From Ferrimonas sp. YFM (lineage in GTDB: Bacteria > Pseudomonadota > Gammaproteobacteria > Enterobacterales > Shewanellaceae), in assembly GCF_030296015.1 (NCBI RefSeq), contig NZ_AP027368.1, positions 4,450,839-4,514,838 on the forward strand: a DNA stretch of 64,000 nt, written 5' to 3'. Below the pieces are notes generated by a model that was not told the DNA's origin, ran no database searches, and was given only the letters and a program-made list of their open reading frames with translations. Each line of letters starts with the position of its first letter. Positions within the stretch are counted from its first letter, which is position 1. Both the position numbers and the translations under genes were made by a program. This document shows positions 16,990-25,457 of the stretch, in pieces.

Positions 16990-17952
16990 TTAGGACTTGC
17001 TTACCTGCTTGAACCACAGGTTGTGGTGTTGCTTGGCCCAGTTCTCGTCGCACTTACCGGTAACCATGCACTCCATACCACCTTCGGACATAACGGTGGC
17101 CATGAAGATGTGCACCACAGCGAAGGCGCCGATGATGGCCGCGCTCACCAGGTGCAGCACCAGGCTCAGGTTGGCGCCGTCTTTGGTCTCAACCAGGGTG
17201 GGGAACATCATCACCAGACCGGAACCCACAATCAGGGCGCCGCAGATGGCGAAGGTCCAGAACCACAGCTTCTCACCGGCGTTGGCAAAGCCCGCGTCGG
17301 GGTGCTGGCCCTTGAAGGGACCGAAGTTCAGGTAACCACCGGCCTTGGCAAACCAGGCCGCGTCGCAGGACTCAGGCAGCTGCTTGGGCAGCCACTTCAG
17401 GACCATCACCGCCCAACCGATGATGAAGGGCCAGGCCATCATGTCGTGCAGGGACACGGAGGTGTTGATCACGCCGACCCAGTGGCTGACGCCCATGTTG
17501 GGTTCCAGCAGGAAGCGACCGGCGCCCATGATCAGGCCGGTGATGATCAGGAACAGACAGGCGATGCCGCCCAGCCAGTGGACGAAGATGTCCATGCCGC
17601 TCCAACGATCCACTTTTTTGCCGGAGAAGCCGCCGTGCAGCTTGGACTTGCCGTTGATCATCACGAACAGAGTCAGCAGGGCGATCATGCCGAAGAAGGA
17701 GTAGGTCAGAATGTCCGCCCAGTAGGAAGCGGGGGACAGGGTCTGCAGGTAGCCTTCATTGACGGCGGTGTTCACCACGGGCAGGTCGGGAGACACAGGC
17801 ATGCCGCGCAGCTCAGGAATGTCACCGGGGATGGTCACTTCCTGAATGGGTTGCCACTGCTGAGGTTGCAGCTCGGCCTTCTCTGCGGCCACGGCCTGGC
17901 CGGCAAACGCCGCCACCAGCACCATCTGAAGTAAAGCAATAAAACGTTTCAT
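16990..17952 (-). CDS. FdnI-like cytochrome b subunit of a molybdoenzyme
   Basis: 320-aa integral membrane protein of the formate dehydrogenase gamma (cytochrome b556) family. A signal-like N-terminus is followed by about five transmembrane helices. Candidate heme-b histidines lie in HWLGGIACLFLIITG, LHDMMAWPFIIGW and LHLVSAAIIGAFAVVHIF. The C-terminal CDENWAKQHHNLW is shared with the two FdhC proteins of this window. It passes electrons between quinone and the iron-sulfur subunit. It is the last gene of the 16990-21367 operon, 58 bp after the TorD gene, in a gap that contains a stem-loop. Confidence 0.9.
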   Translation of the reverse strand: MKRFIALLQMVLVAAFAGQAVAAEKAELQPQQWQPIQEVTIPGDIPELRGMPVSPDLPVVNTAVNEGYLQTLSPASYWADILTYSFFGMIALLTLFVMINGKSKLHGGFSGKKVDRWSGMDIFVHWLGGIACLFLIITGLIMGAGRFLLEPNMGVSHWVGVINTSVSLHDMMAWPFIIGWAVMVLKWLPKQLPESCDAAWFAKAGGYLNFGPFKGQHPDAGFANAGEKLWFWTFAICGALIVGSGLVMMFPTLVETKDGANLSLVLHLVSAAIIGAFAVVHIFMATVMSEGGMECMVTGKCDENWAKQHHNLWFKQVSKS

Positions 17953-17989
17953 CTCATATCCTTAGGAGCCAAACCGGCGCCTTACAGGC

Positions 17990-18005
17990 GGGGACATCCG
18001 TCCCC
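17990..18005 (-). other. Intercistronic stem-loop before the cytochrome b gene
   Basis: Perfect 6-bp GGGGAC / GTCCCC stem with a 4-base loop in the 58-bp gap between the TorD-like gene and the cytochrome b gene. There is no T-run, so mRNA processing or partial attenuation is more likely than termination. Confidence 0.5.
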
Positions 18006-18010
18006 GGAAA

Positions 18011-18604
18011 TTAATGAGTTATTCGGGATGACAGGAACTCACTCAGAGCCGTCGCGTACAGGCGCCAGAACTCCAGCTCGGCGTGCTCACACATGCCGTC
18101 GGTGAAGGCCTGGTACCAGGTGCCCAGGTGCTTGTCGAGGAACTCCCCGGCCAGCGCCTTAAGCTCGGCGACGGTGTCGTCGTTACCCTGTTTTTGGTGC
18201 TCATGGGCCAGAGCCTCCAGGCAGTAGAGGAACTCCAGCTCATTGCCGATGTAATCCGCCGGCTCACTCAACTTCTCGTCGATCACCAGGCCGATGTGCT
18301 GATAGAAATCAGCCACGGCCACGGTCTCGTCGGTGTTGATCTGCCGACCGCTGGCGCGGTGAACGGACTCATAGGGTGGCACCAGCAGGCGAGTCGGTCC
18401 GATACACATCCGGTTGAAGTCACACTCCAACTCCATGGGCGCCTGCAGATGGCGGCGCGCCTCGGATAACAACGCATCGTTGTTCTCACCGGCTTCGAGG
18501 TAAGCAATCAGGCGCTCGAGGGACTCCGTGCTGGAGGGTTCAAACACCATGCCCTTGAAGGCGTGATACGCCGAAGCAATGGGACCAAACTCGCCGTTCA
18601 TCAT
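18011..18604 (-). CDS. TorD/DmsD-family molybdoenzyme chaperone
   Basis: 197-aa all-helical cytoplasmic chaperone. The family motif ECDFNRMCIGP (residues ~61-71) with LLVPPYESV directly after, and the later EFLYCLEALAHEH region, are typical of TorD/DmsD proteins. These bind the Tat signal of a molybdenum enzyme and help cofactor insertion. Its start overlaps the stop of the ferredoxin-subunit gene (ATGA at 18601-18604). Because it lies inside the operon it probably serves the 735-aa catalytic subunit. Confidence 0.88.
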   Translation of the reverse strand: MMNGEFGPIASAYHAFKGMVFEPSSTESLERLIAYLEAGENNDALLSEARRHLQAPMELECDFNRMCIGPTRLLVPPYESVHRASGRQINTDETVAVADFYQHIGLVIDEKLSEPADYIGNELEFLYCLEALAHEHQKQGNDDTVAELKALAGEFLDKHLGTWYQAFTDGMCEHAELEFWRLYATALSEFLSSRITH

Positions 18605-19149
18605 GCCCGCTCCTTAATAATCACCATGTTTGGCTTGGTTACGCAGTCACCGTAGCCCACACCCTGCTTGCTGGCAGAGGCTTTCTGATCCAGCACCTGG
18701 TTGACGTTGTCAGACTTCAGGCACTGTACCGGGCAACCATCGACACAGGCGGGGTTCTTGCCCTGGTCAATCAGCTCGATGCACATGTTGCACTTGGCCG
18801 CTTTGCCGTCGGTGTCCACCATGGCCACCGCGTCGTAGGGGCAGGCAGAGACACACAGGCCACAGCCGGTGCACTTCTCGCGATCCAACACCACCAGACC
18901 GTCGTGACGCACGGTGTAGGCCTTGGCGGGGCAGACCATCAGACAGGCGGGGTTGCCGCAATGCATGCAGGAGTGGCTCAGCCATACGTCGACGATGCCG
19001 TCGCCCTTCTGCACTTCGTAGCGGTCCACTTTACGGAAACGCACGTTTTCAGGCAGTTCGTTGTGAATCTGGCAGGCAATGGTACAGGCGCCACAACCCA
19101 CACAGTTCTCTTGTCTGAAGACAAATCCACGTTGATGTTTGTTTTCCAT
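18601..19149 (-). CDS. DmsB-like four-cluster ferredoxin subunit
   Basis: 182-aa electron-transfer subunit with the DmsB/NrfC cysteine pattern: CVGCGACTIAC, CMHCGNPACLMVC and CTGCGLCVSACPYDA, then CNMCIELIDQ...CVDGCPVQC. This is enough for four [4Fe-4S] clusters. It links the molybdenum subunit to the membrane cytochrome b. It has no signal peptide, so export would be by hitch-hiking with the Tat-signal-bearing catalytic subunit. It lies 10 bp downstream of the catalytic gene. Confidence 0.92.
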   Translation of the reverse strand: MENKHQRGFVFRQENCVGCGACTIACQIHNELPENVRFRKVDRYEVQKGDGIVDVWLSHSCMHCGNPACLMVCPAKAYTVRHDGLVVLDREKCTGCGLCVSACPYDAVAMVDTDGKAAKCNMCIELIDQGKNPACVDGCPVQCLKSDNVNQVLDQKASASKQGVGYGDCVTKPNMVIIKERA

Positions 19150-19159
19150 CGGTTACTCC

Positions 19160-21367
19160 TTACGCCTTGCTCAGGCCTACACGGGTTGAGTGATAGGCAG
19201 AGCAACCGCCCATATCGGTCAACTTGTCGGTGGTCAGGTTGTTGGTACAGCTGTCGAGGCCCTGAGGGTCCATACGACGCCAGTTGTTCTTGGGCGCCAT
19301 GATGGTTCCGGGGACAACCTGGCTGGTGACCTGGGCTACGAAGTAGGCCTCACCACGATGGTTGTTCAAACGGATCCGGTCGTTGTTCTTGATGCCGTAT
19401 TTCTCAGCATCAACCGGGCTGATCTTGGCGAAGTAAGCCGGGAAGTTACGGATGTACTTCACGTTGTAGAAGGAGCTGTTGGCACGCTGCGGGATCGCAG
19501 GGGACAGCAGCCGGAAAGGCAGATCCCGCTCTTCAGGAATCATCTCATCCTCTGGCAGACCCAGGTCGATCACTGGATCGAAGCCAGCCTTCTTCATGTA
19601 GTCGGAGTAGAGTTCAATCTTGCCGGACTCGGTGAAGTACTTGCCGTCGCCGAAGAATGGCTTAGGCACGTTCACCTTAACGAACTTCTCTTTGGCGATC
19701 TTTTCGTAGGTGATGCCTTCATAGGCGTAATCATCGGTGTCCAGGAAGTCGCGCAGGATCTGCTCGTGATCCACCTTGAACTCGGGATCGTCGTAGCCCA
19801 TGTGCTGAGCCAGCTCTTTGAAGAAGGTCCAGTTGTCCTTGGACTCGCCCACAGGCTCAATCACCTTCTCACAGATCTGCTGGTAGTAGCAGTTGTAGTC
19901 CGGGCAGTAATCGTCAGATTCAAACTGAGTCGCGGCAGGCACGATGATGTCAGCCAGCTCGGCGGTATCGGTCATGATGAAGTCATGCACCACCAGGAAC
20001 AGATCGTCACGCATGGCACCGAGGCGACAGGCGTTCGAATCCGGGGCAACCGCAACGAAGTTACCGTTGTAGTTGATCAGCGCGTGGATAGGCTTGCTGG
20101 GCTTGCCGTACGCGGTGGGGTTGGTGGGGTGAATCGCCTTGGCGATCTCAGTCATGTTGATGTGCTGAGCGGTCTTGTAGTTGGTCCGCAGGTGGGACGC
20201 AGTACCCTTGGCGTAGTTCATGCCGTCATCGGCCTGAACGTTGTCATAGACGAAGCCGTTACCGATCTCACCGAAGTTACCGGTGATGGCGTGCATCATG
20301 GCGATGGCACGGGACATACGGGCACCGTTGAAGTTACGCTGCATGCCGTAACCCAGGCGCAGTACGGACTTGGGAGACTCGCCGTACACCTTGGCAAACT
20401 CGAACATCTTCTCGCGAGGCACACCGGTGATCTGCTCCACTTCGTCGTAGCTGATCTCGTCCAGGCGAGCCACCAGCTCGTCGTAACCCAGGGTGTTCTT
20501 CTTGATGAAGTCGTGATCGACCAGATCCTTCTCCACCAGGTACTTCATGATACCGGCCGCCAGGTGGGTATCGGTAGACGGCTTGGGCTGCAGCCAGATG
20601 TCCGCCTGAGAAGCGATAGGAGTACGGATGGGGTTCACCACCAGCAGCTTGGCACCGTTGTCCATGGCACGGTGGATGTACTTGATGCCGTGTACGTTGG
20701 TGGCGGTTTCGTTCTGACCCCAGGCGATGTAACAGTCGGTCAGAGGGTTGTCCTCTGGATCCGGACCACGCCAGGTACCGGTGACGGACTTCAGGCCCTC
20801 GTAGGCGGCGAATACACACACCAGACGATCCAGCTGAGAAGAGCCCAGCTTGTGGAAGAAACGACATGGACCGCCGTACTTGCCGATCATGCCTTCGTGA
20901 CCGGAGTAGGAGTAGGGCAGTACCGCTTCTGGACCGTGCTCGGCGATCACCTGCTTCAGACGGGTGGAGATTTCGGCGTAAGCCTCATCCCAGGTAATGC
21001 GCTTCCACTTGCCTTCGCCTTTCTTACCCACGCGCTTCATGGGGTGCAGAATGCGGTCTGCGGCATAGGTGTACTGTACGTAGGTGTGGCCCTTCACACA
21101 GGGGGAAGTACCGGTCTTTTCCTGCTCTTCCGCACCACTTACGTAGGTCATACGACCATTCTGTACGCGGAACTTGAGCAGACAGCGGTCTGCACAGTTA
21201 CGGGCACAGGTGTGATACTTCACTTCACCATTACGCTTGTCCAGCAGGCTGTTGTGAGAGCCAGGCTGTTTCGCATTGGCCACACCAGGGGCCAGTCCAG
21301 ACAAGGAGGTAAAAACCGATGTAGCACCGACTCCTTTCAGGAACTTACGTCTATCGAGTTTCATCAT
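19160..21367 (-). CDS. Periplasmic DMSO-reductase-family molybdopterin oxidoreductase, substrate unknown
   Basis: 735-aa catalytic subunit. The Tat signal is RRKFLK (residues 6-11), ending near GVANA (28-32). An [4Fe-4S] site is formed by C54, C58, C62 and C90 (CARNCADRC...CVKG). The probable Mo ligand is C184 in LDRLVCVFAAYEGL, because the alternative Ser pattern of DMSO reductases is not seen at this point. The C-terminal molydop-binding domain ends the protein. Neighbours give a DmsB-like ferredoxin subunit but an FdnI-like cytochrome b, so it is not a standard Dms, Psr or Fdh set. A reductase or dehydrogenase coupled to quinone is a safe reading; the substrate is not. Confidence 0.88.
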   Translation of the reverse strand: MMKLDRRKFLKGVGATSVFTSLSGLAPGVANAKQPGSHNSLLDKRNGEVKYHTCARNCADRCLLKFRVQNGRMTYVSGAEEQEKTGTSPCVKGHTYVQYTYAADRILHPMKRVGKKGEGKWKRITWDEAYAEISTRLKQVIAEHGPEAVLPYSYSGHEGMIGKYGGPCRFFHKLGSSQLDRLVCVFAAYEGLKSVTGTWRGPDPEDNPLTDCYIAWGQNETATNVHGIKYIHRAMDNGAKLLVVNPIRTPIASQADIWLQPKPSTDTHLAAGIMKYLVEKDLVDHDFIKKNTLGYDELVARLDEISYDEVEQITGVPREKMFEFAKVYGESPKSVLRLGYGMQRNFNGARMSRAIAMMHAITGNFGEIGNGFVYDNVQADDGMNYAKGTASHLRTNYKTAQHINMTEIAKAIHPTNPTAYGKPSKPIHALINYNGNFVAVAPDSNACRLGAMRDDLFLVVHDFIMTDTAELADIIVPAATQFESDDYCPDYNCYYQQICEKVIEPVGESKDNWTFFKELAQHMGYDDPEFKVDHEQILRDFLDTDDYAYEGITYEKIAKEKFVKVNVPKPFFGDGKYFTESGKIELYSDYMKKAGFDPVIDLGLPEDEMIPEERDLPFRLLSPAIPQRANSSFYNVKYIRNFPAYFAKISPVDAEKYGIKNNDRIRLNNHRGEAYFVAQVTSQVVPGTIMAPKNNWRRMDPQGLDSCTNNLTTDKLTDMGGCSAYHSTRVGLSKA

Positions 21368-21811
21368 CTTACTACCAACCTTTTTAACTTTTTATGCAAG
21401 ATCAAATCATCGTCAGCTTGTTATTTAACACTTGATAAAAACTGATTAAAAAGACGGCCCGGGGCAAAACAACATTGCTTTAGGACAACTGAGGGTCATG
21501 CTTTAGCAGGGAATGAGAGAGATGAGTCCCACCGCCAGGCCTTATTTGCACCAACTTTTTAATTTCAGTTAAATATCAAACACGCAACAGGTAAACGATT
21601 TAAATGTTGTACTGGAAAATCAAGTTAAATCCCTTTCCGAGCCAGTGAGTGCACCAATGCAAAACCCACACAGCTCTTCCAGACTCTCCATGCCTTACCA
21701 GTACGTCAGGGTCCAGGCCTGTGGCGCGTCCCCCTGTTGGGAGTTGTCGCCTGACACAGCACCCTGAAACCACCCCCCGAGTCACCATCCTGCTGATGCC
21801 TCAAGGAGCTT
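21368..21811. other. Long non-coding region upstream of the molybdoenzyme operon
   Basis: About 440 bp with no convincing ORF. It is AT-rich near the molybdoenzyme start and more GC-rich from ~21640. A reading of 62 codons on the minus strand (21600-21788) has no ribosome-binding site and unnatural composition, so it was not called. The region must hold the operon promoter, and possibly the template of a plus-strand RNA ending at 21848. Confidence 0.5.
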
Positions 21812-21848
21812 GATAACTGACAACTCATTGTCAGTTATCGGGGTTTTT
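21812..21848 (+). terminator. Orphan plus-strand rho-independent terminator
   Basis: A perfect 12-bp stem (GATAACTGACAA / TTGTCAGTTATC) with a CTCA loop is followed by GGGG and five T residues on the plus strand. There is no plus-strand gene upstream for more than 6 kb, and the minus-strand reading has no T-run. It therefore appears to end an unannotated plus-strand transcript that starts in the 21.4-21.8 kb region. Confidence 0.75.
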
Positions 21849-22021
21849 CTTGGTCAAAGCCCTATATCAACCTAGGCTAATACTTGGGCTCTCAATATTT
21901 CACCTGCCCAATTGAGAACCATTAAAATTTAGATTAAGCCAGAATTTTGGGCATACGCTCCCCGGACGACCTCGTTTTAACGGGTCGCCAGGGTAAAGCA
22001 AACTATTGATTCGGATTAATA

Positions 22022-22984
22022 TTATCGCTCAGAGGCCTTTCGCCACTCTTTTTCGAGTCCGTAAATTAACTTGGATTTCACCCAGTTAAACGACGCGGAG
22101 TTATTAATGTCGCCATAGAGGATATAGTTGCCAATATCTCTCTCGGTTCTGCGCCGTTCCCGTACTCTTCTTGCCAATTCATCCGGAAGTTTCACGTAAT
22201 CAACGTGGGGCACCATATCCACAAACTGCCGGGTAAACTGGTTGCAACTTAATGTAATACTGTTGGAATCCGCCAGCATTCTCATGGCGGTGGCCACACT
22301 GTCGGTGTATCCGGCCACTTCCATCTCATGTCCCACTTCCCGGCACAAATTCACCAGGAGGGGGCAGGTCAGATCGTTATAGTTATCCAGCTCAAGCAGG
22401 GGATAACGGGCAATATCTGCCAGGTTGGGCTCCTTGGCCAAAATAGGGTGTCTGTGGTTGGCGAGAATATAAAGGTCGCCGGTTTCCGCAAACATATCCC
22501 AATTCAGGTTTTTACCCTCAAAGCCCTCATACACCACCATAAAATCGATGTCGCCGTTGGCCACTTCCACGGTACAGTCGTGGCTCAGGGTACGAATCTC
22601 AAACTTCAGATTGGGCGCCTCGGGAAGAATATGGTCATTGACCACCTTCTGCACCGCATAGACAAACTCGTCGTAGGCCAGGATGGTGAACTGACCGCCG
22701 GACTCCTCAGGAGTGAACACCGAGTAGTGCTGCTCAATCTGCTGGTACTGGTCCACCAGCTTCTTTGCCAGGGGGATCAGCTGATTTGTCTTCTCTGTGG
22801 GGATCAGACCACAGGAACGACGGACAAACAGGGAGTCCTTGAAGATGTCCCTTAAGCCCTTTAGCGTCCGGCTCACCGCCGACGCCGTCATGCCCAACTC
22901 ATTGGCAGCCTGGTGACCCTGACCGTGCTTATACACCGCCAGCAGGACCTTAAGTTGGTTGTAGTTCAGTTGATCCAGTTTCAT
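22022..22984 (-). CDS. LysR-family transcriptional regulator A
   Basis: 320-aa LTTR. The N-terminal winged helix is KVLLAVYKHGQGHQAANELG then MTASAVSRTLKGLRD (residues ~12-46), followed by a periplasmic-binding-like effector domain from about residue 95. The YNQLKVLLAVYKHGQ start is unusual: most LTTRs have FVAVAEHGSFSRAA. Large parts align with the divergent LysR B (shared ILPEAPNLKFEIRTLS / ILPQAPQLSFEVRTLS and NGDIDF.VVYE). It lies between the molybdoenzyme operon and LysR B and is a candidate regulator of either. The effector is unknown. Confidence 0.9.
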   Translation of the reverse strand: MKLDQLNYNQLKVLLAVYKHGQGHQAANELGMTASAVSRTLKGLRDIFKDSLFVRRSCGLIPTEKTNQLIPLAKKLVDQYQQIEQHYSVFTPEESGGQFTILAYDEFVYAVQKVVNDHILPEAPNLKFEIRTLSHDCTVEVANGDIDFMVVYEGFEGKNLNWDMFAETGDLYILANHRHPILAKEPNLADIARYPLLELDNYNDLTCPLLVNLCREVGHEMEVAGYTDSVATAMRMLADSNSITLSCNQFTRQFVDMVPHVDYVKLPDELARRVRERRRTERDIGNYILYGDINNSASFNWVKSKLIYGLEKEWRKASER

Positions 22985-23455
22985 AACACTCAGTTTCGCG
23001 AAAAGTGGGTGTGCGCTGATGGTCCCCCTTTCGGTGCTGGTTGACTATTACACAGATCACATTACCGGGGGGCCAAATTTGAAGAACTTGAGTTCTCACC
23101 TAACTTTCAAAATTCGATATTTCCTAATTTTTAGTTCGGCAATCCAGATGTGATGAAGCTCACTCGAAATCGGTGCTATTTTGTGCTCGAAGTATTGATA
23201 GAGACTAAATGAAAGCTTTAGTTTTGGTTAATTCAGGCGGGAAAGATATAAAGCAAATACTCAAAAGCTATACATACTGGCAACATATCCACCAGTGAGA
23301 CATTCTTGTATTAGTAAAAATTCATTTTTACGTATATGCAAATTCGGCTCAGGTTAACAGTTTTCGCATCACAGCTTTTCACCTTGTGATCTTGGGCATA
23401 GTGCCCCTGCCTCAGGCCCCCCACAATCAGGAAAAACAACCCTGGGAGAGCCTCC
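22985..23455. promoter_or_regulatory. Divergent LysR-LysR intergenic region
   Basis: 471 bp with no ORF, AT-rich in the middle. It must contain both LTTR promoters. The one recognisable site is a CRP-like box at 23149-23164. No obvious T-N11-A pairs stand out strongly enough to name an LTTR operator. Confidence 0.6.
23149..23164. promoter_or_regulatory. Candidate CRP-binding site
   Basis: TGTGA-TGAAGC-TCACT matches the CRP consensus TGTGA-N6-TCACA at nine of ten conserved positions. It lies in the intergenic region of the two LysR genes, about 165 bp from the LysR A start and 290 bp from LysR B. In Shewanella relatives CRP controls anaerobic respiration genes, which would fit this context. 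Confidence 0.5.
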
Positions 23456-24433
23456 GTGGATATAGAACGCCTCGACTACCGTTCCCTGATCGTCTTTGAG
23501 TCTGTAGCCCGCCACCTCAACGCGGGTCTGGCCGCCAATGAGCTGGGCATGAGCAGCTCCACCGTCAGCCGCCACATGGGCAACCTGAGGGAGGTGTTTG
23601 AAGACGTACTCTTTATCCGCCGAAGCCAGGGCTTTATCCCAACGGATAAGGCGATGGAGATTCTGCCAACGGTACAGCGCCTGATACAGAGCTATGGTGA
23701 GCTGAGGCAATCTCACACCAGGTTCGATCCCCGCACCGCCAAAGAACACTTCACCATCTACGCCTACAATGAGTTCACCTACGCCACCAACAGGGCGGTA
23801 CACGAGGTGATCCTGCCCCAGGCGCCCCAGCTCAGCTTCGAGGTGCGCACCTTGTCATCTGACTGCAGCCGGGCCATCGAGAATGGCGACATCGACTTTG
23901 CCGTAGTCTATGAGAACTTTGGCGGCAACAAGCTGGTGGCGGACCTGATCTCCCCCACCGAAGAGATGTACCTGGTGGCCCGGGAGGGACACCCGGTATT
24001 CCACGACACCATCACCCTGGAGAACCTGTGCCGCTTCCCCTATTTCGAGCTGGACAACTATGACGACATCCCCTGTCCCCTGCTGGCCCAGGTGGCCGCA
24101 AAGCAGGGACTGTCGGTCAAAGTGGCTGGATTCACCGACAACCTGGCAGCCCTGACCCGTCACCTGCTGGACAGCAGTGCCATCGCCATGAGCTGCAACG
24201 CCTTCACCCGCGATTACCTGAAACTGGTCAAGCGGATGCGCACCTGCAAACTTCCTGATGAGGTCACCGAGATGCTGATCGGCCAGATCGATGTGGGGCG
24301 TACCGTGGGCAACTACCTGGTCTACTCCAGCATCAATCAGTCCGTCTGCCATGACTGGGTCAAGCAACAGCTGCTGAACTCCCTGAGGAGCCAGTGGTAC
24401 GAAGCGCTGGAGAAGGGGCCTAAGCCCCTGTAG
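23456..24433 (+). CDS. LysR-family transcriptional regulator B
   Basis: 325-aa LTTR paralogous to LysR A, with the HTH in LAANELGMSSSTVSRHMGNL. The effector domain shares long blocks with A, including the FELDNYDDIPCPLLAQVAAK segment (A: LELDNYNDLTCPLLVNLCRE). The start is GTG at 23456, 7 bp after GGGAGAG; no ATG fits. The two genes are divergent across 471 bp, so they may cross-regulate. The shared odd HTH and effector domains suggest duplication within one lineage. Confidence 0.9.
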   Translation: MDIERLDYRSLIVFESVARHLNAGLAANELGMSSSTVSRHMGNLREVFEDVLFIRRSQGFIPTDKAMEILPTVQRLIQSYGELRQSHTRFDPRTAKEHFTIYAYNEFTYATNRAVHEVILPQAPQLSFEVRTLSSDCSRAIENGDIDFAVVYENFGGNKLVADLISPTEEMYLVAREGHPVFHDTITLENLCRFPYFELDNYDDIPCPLLAQVAAKQGLSVKVAGFTDNLAALTRHLLDSSAIAMSCNAFTRDYLKLVKRMRTCKLPDEVTEMLIGQIDVGRTVGNYLVYSSINQSVCHDWVKQQLLNSLRSQWYEALEKGPKPL

Positions 24434-25336
24434 TTACACCACGACTGCACTGCAGAAGCTGACATCAGCCTTGTGGGTGGTGGGATCCACACTGTGGTAC
24501 CACTCGAAGCAGGGGCGCTCGTCCACCTGAATACCGGCTTGCACCACCTGGCCAATCAGCTCTTCCCAGGCCCGGGGATACTGGGCCTTGTCGGTGATCT
24601 CCCGCCTCAATGTGGCGTAGCGCCCTCCGGGAAAGGGCTTTCGTTCCAGCCACTGGGGCAGGGTCAGCCCCTCGGGCACCATCAGACAGATGTCGGTCCG
24701 ACAATGCTCAGCCGGGGTAATCTCAGGGTTATCGTGATAGATAAACAGGCAGGGCGCCTCGGTCAGGCCCTGCATGCCTGCCCATTGGAACAAACGCCCG
24801 CAGGGCTCCTCATAGTTGTCGCCATAAGGCCCGGTGACGCGGATCGCCGCCAGAGAGGCGGGTTCGAAGTGTTTCATCTCCATATTGCAGCTCCATTGTG
24901 GGGTTGAGCCTGCATGGTAGGCCTCCTCACCACTGGTGGCGTGTCCTTTCTTGCGCAGCCGGTGTCCAATCTTGCTGTTTTGCAGAAGCTCGGACAGTTG
25001 CTCCAGGCAGGTACAGCGGTTGACCTCACTGGGGGTCAGTCCGAAGTGGCGGCGAAACGCCTTGGAGAGGCTCTGTGAGCTGGAAAAGCCGTGTTCCAAC
25101 GCCAGCTGGGTCACCGTTCCCTTGTGGTAGAACAGGGCACAAGCAACGCTCTCCAGGCGCAGGCGGCGGCGGAAATCATCCAGGGTTTCTCCGGTGACCG
25201 CCTTGAAGATGCGGTGAAAATGATAGGGAGAGAGGTGCGCCATGGCCGCCACCTCGGTCAGGTTCATCGGTTCTGCCAGGTTATTTTCCAGGTGGCGGAT
25301 CACTGGCTTCAGCCGGTTTGGGTAATCAACACTCAT
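24434..25336 (-). CDS. AraC-family regulator with GyrI-like C-terminal domain
   Basis: 300-aa regulator of the Rob/SbmC-like type. The N-terminal double HTH runs from NLTEVAAMAHLSPYHFHRIF to HGFSSSQSLSKAFRRHFGLT (residues ~25-97). A GyrI-like effector-binding domain covers ~150-300 (PASLAAIRVTGPYGDNYEEP). Such proteins often respond to hydrophobic or toxic small molecules. The ATG at 25336 is preferred to an upstream TTG. The gene stands alone and converges with LysR B with no gap: both stops meet at 24433/24434. Confidence 0.88.
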   Translation of the reverse strand: MSVDYPNRLKPVIRHLENNLAEPMNLTEVAAMAHLSPYHFHRIFKAVTGETLDDFRRRLRLESVACALFYHKGTVTQLALEHGFSSSQSLSKAFRRHFGLTPSEVNRCTCLEQLSELLQNSKIGHRLRKKGHATSGEEAYHAGSTPQWSCNMEMKHFEPASLAAIRVTGPYGDNYEEPCGRLFQWAGMQGLTEAPCLFIYHDNPEITPAEHCRTDICLMVPEGLTLPQWLERKPFPGGRYATLRREITDKAQYPRAWEELIGQVVQAGIQVDERPCFEWYHSVDPTTHKADVSFCSAVVV

Positions 25337-25457
25337 GGAGAAAAGGTCCAAATACTCAGGCTATTAGCCTGCCCAAAGCGGACCTATGGTGCAAGGCTCT
25401 GGCGTTGATCCTCTACAACGGGGGATAATGGGGCACGTTGTTTTACCAAGGCCCCCA

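Noticed and set aside
19190-21445. 751-aa open frame on the plus strand
   Set aside because: Antisense to the molybdoenzyme catalytic gene; no ribosome-binding site or recognisable domain.
21600-21788. 62-codon minus-strand ORF upstream of the molybdoenzyme operon
   Set aside because: No ribosome-binding site, Arg/Gly/Cys-rich unnatural composition and no family resemblance.
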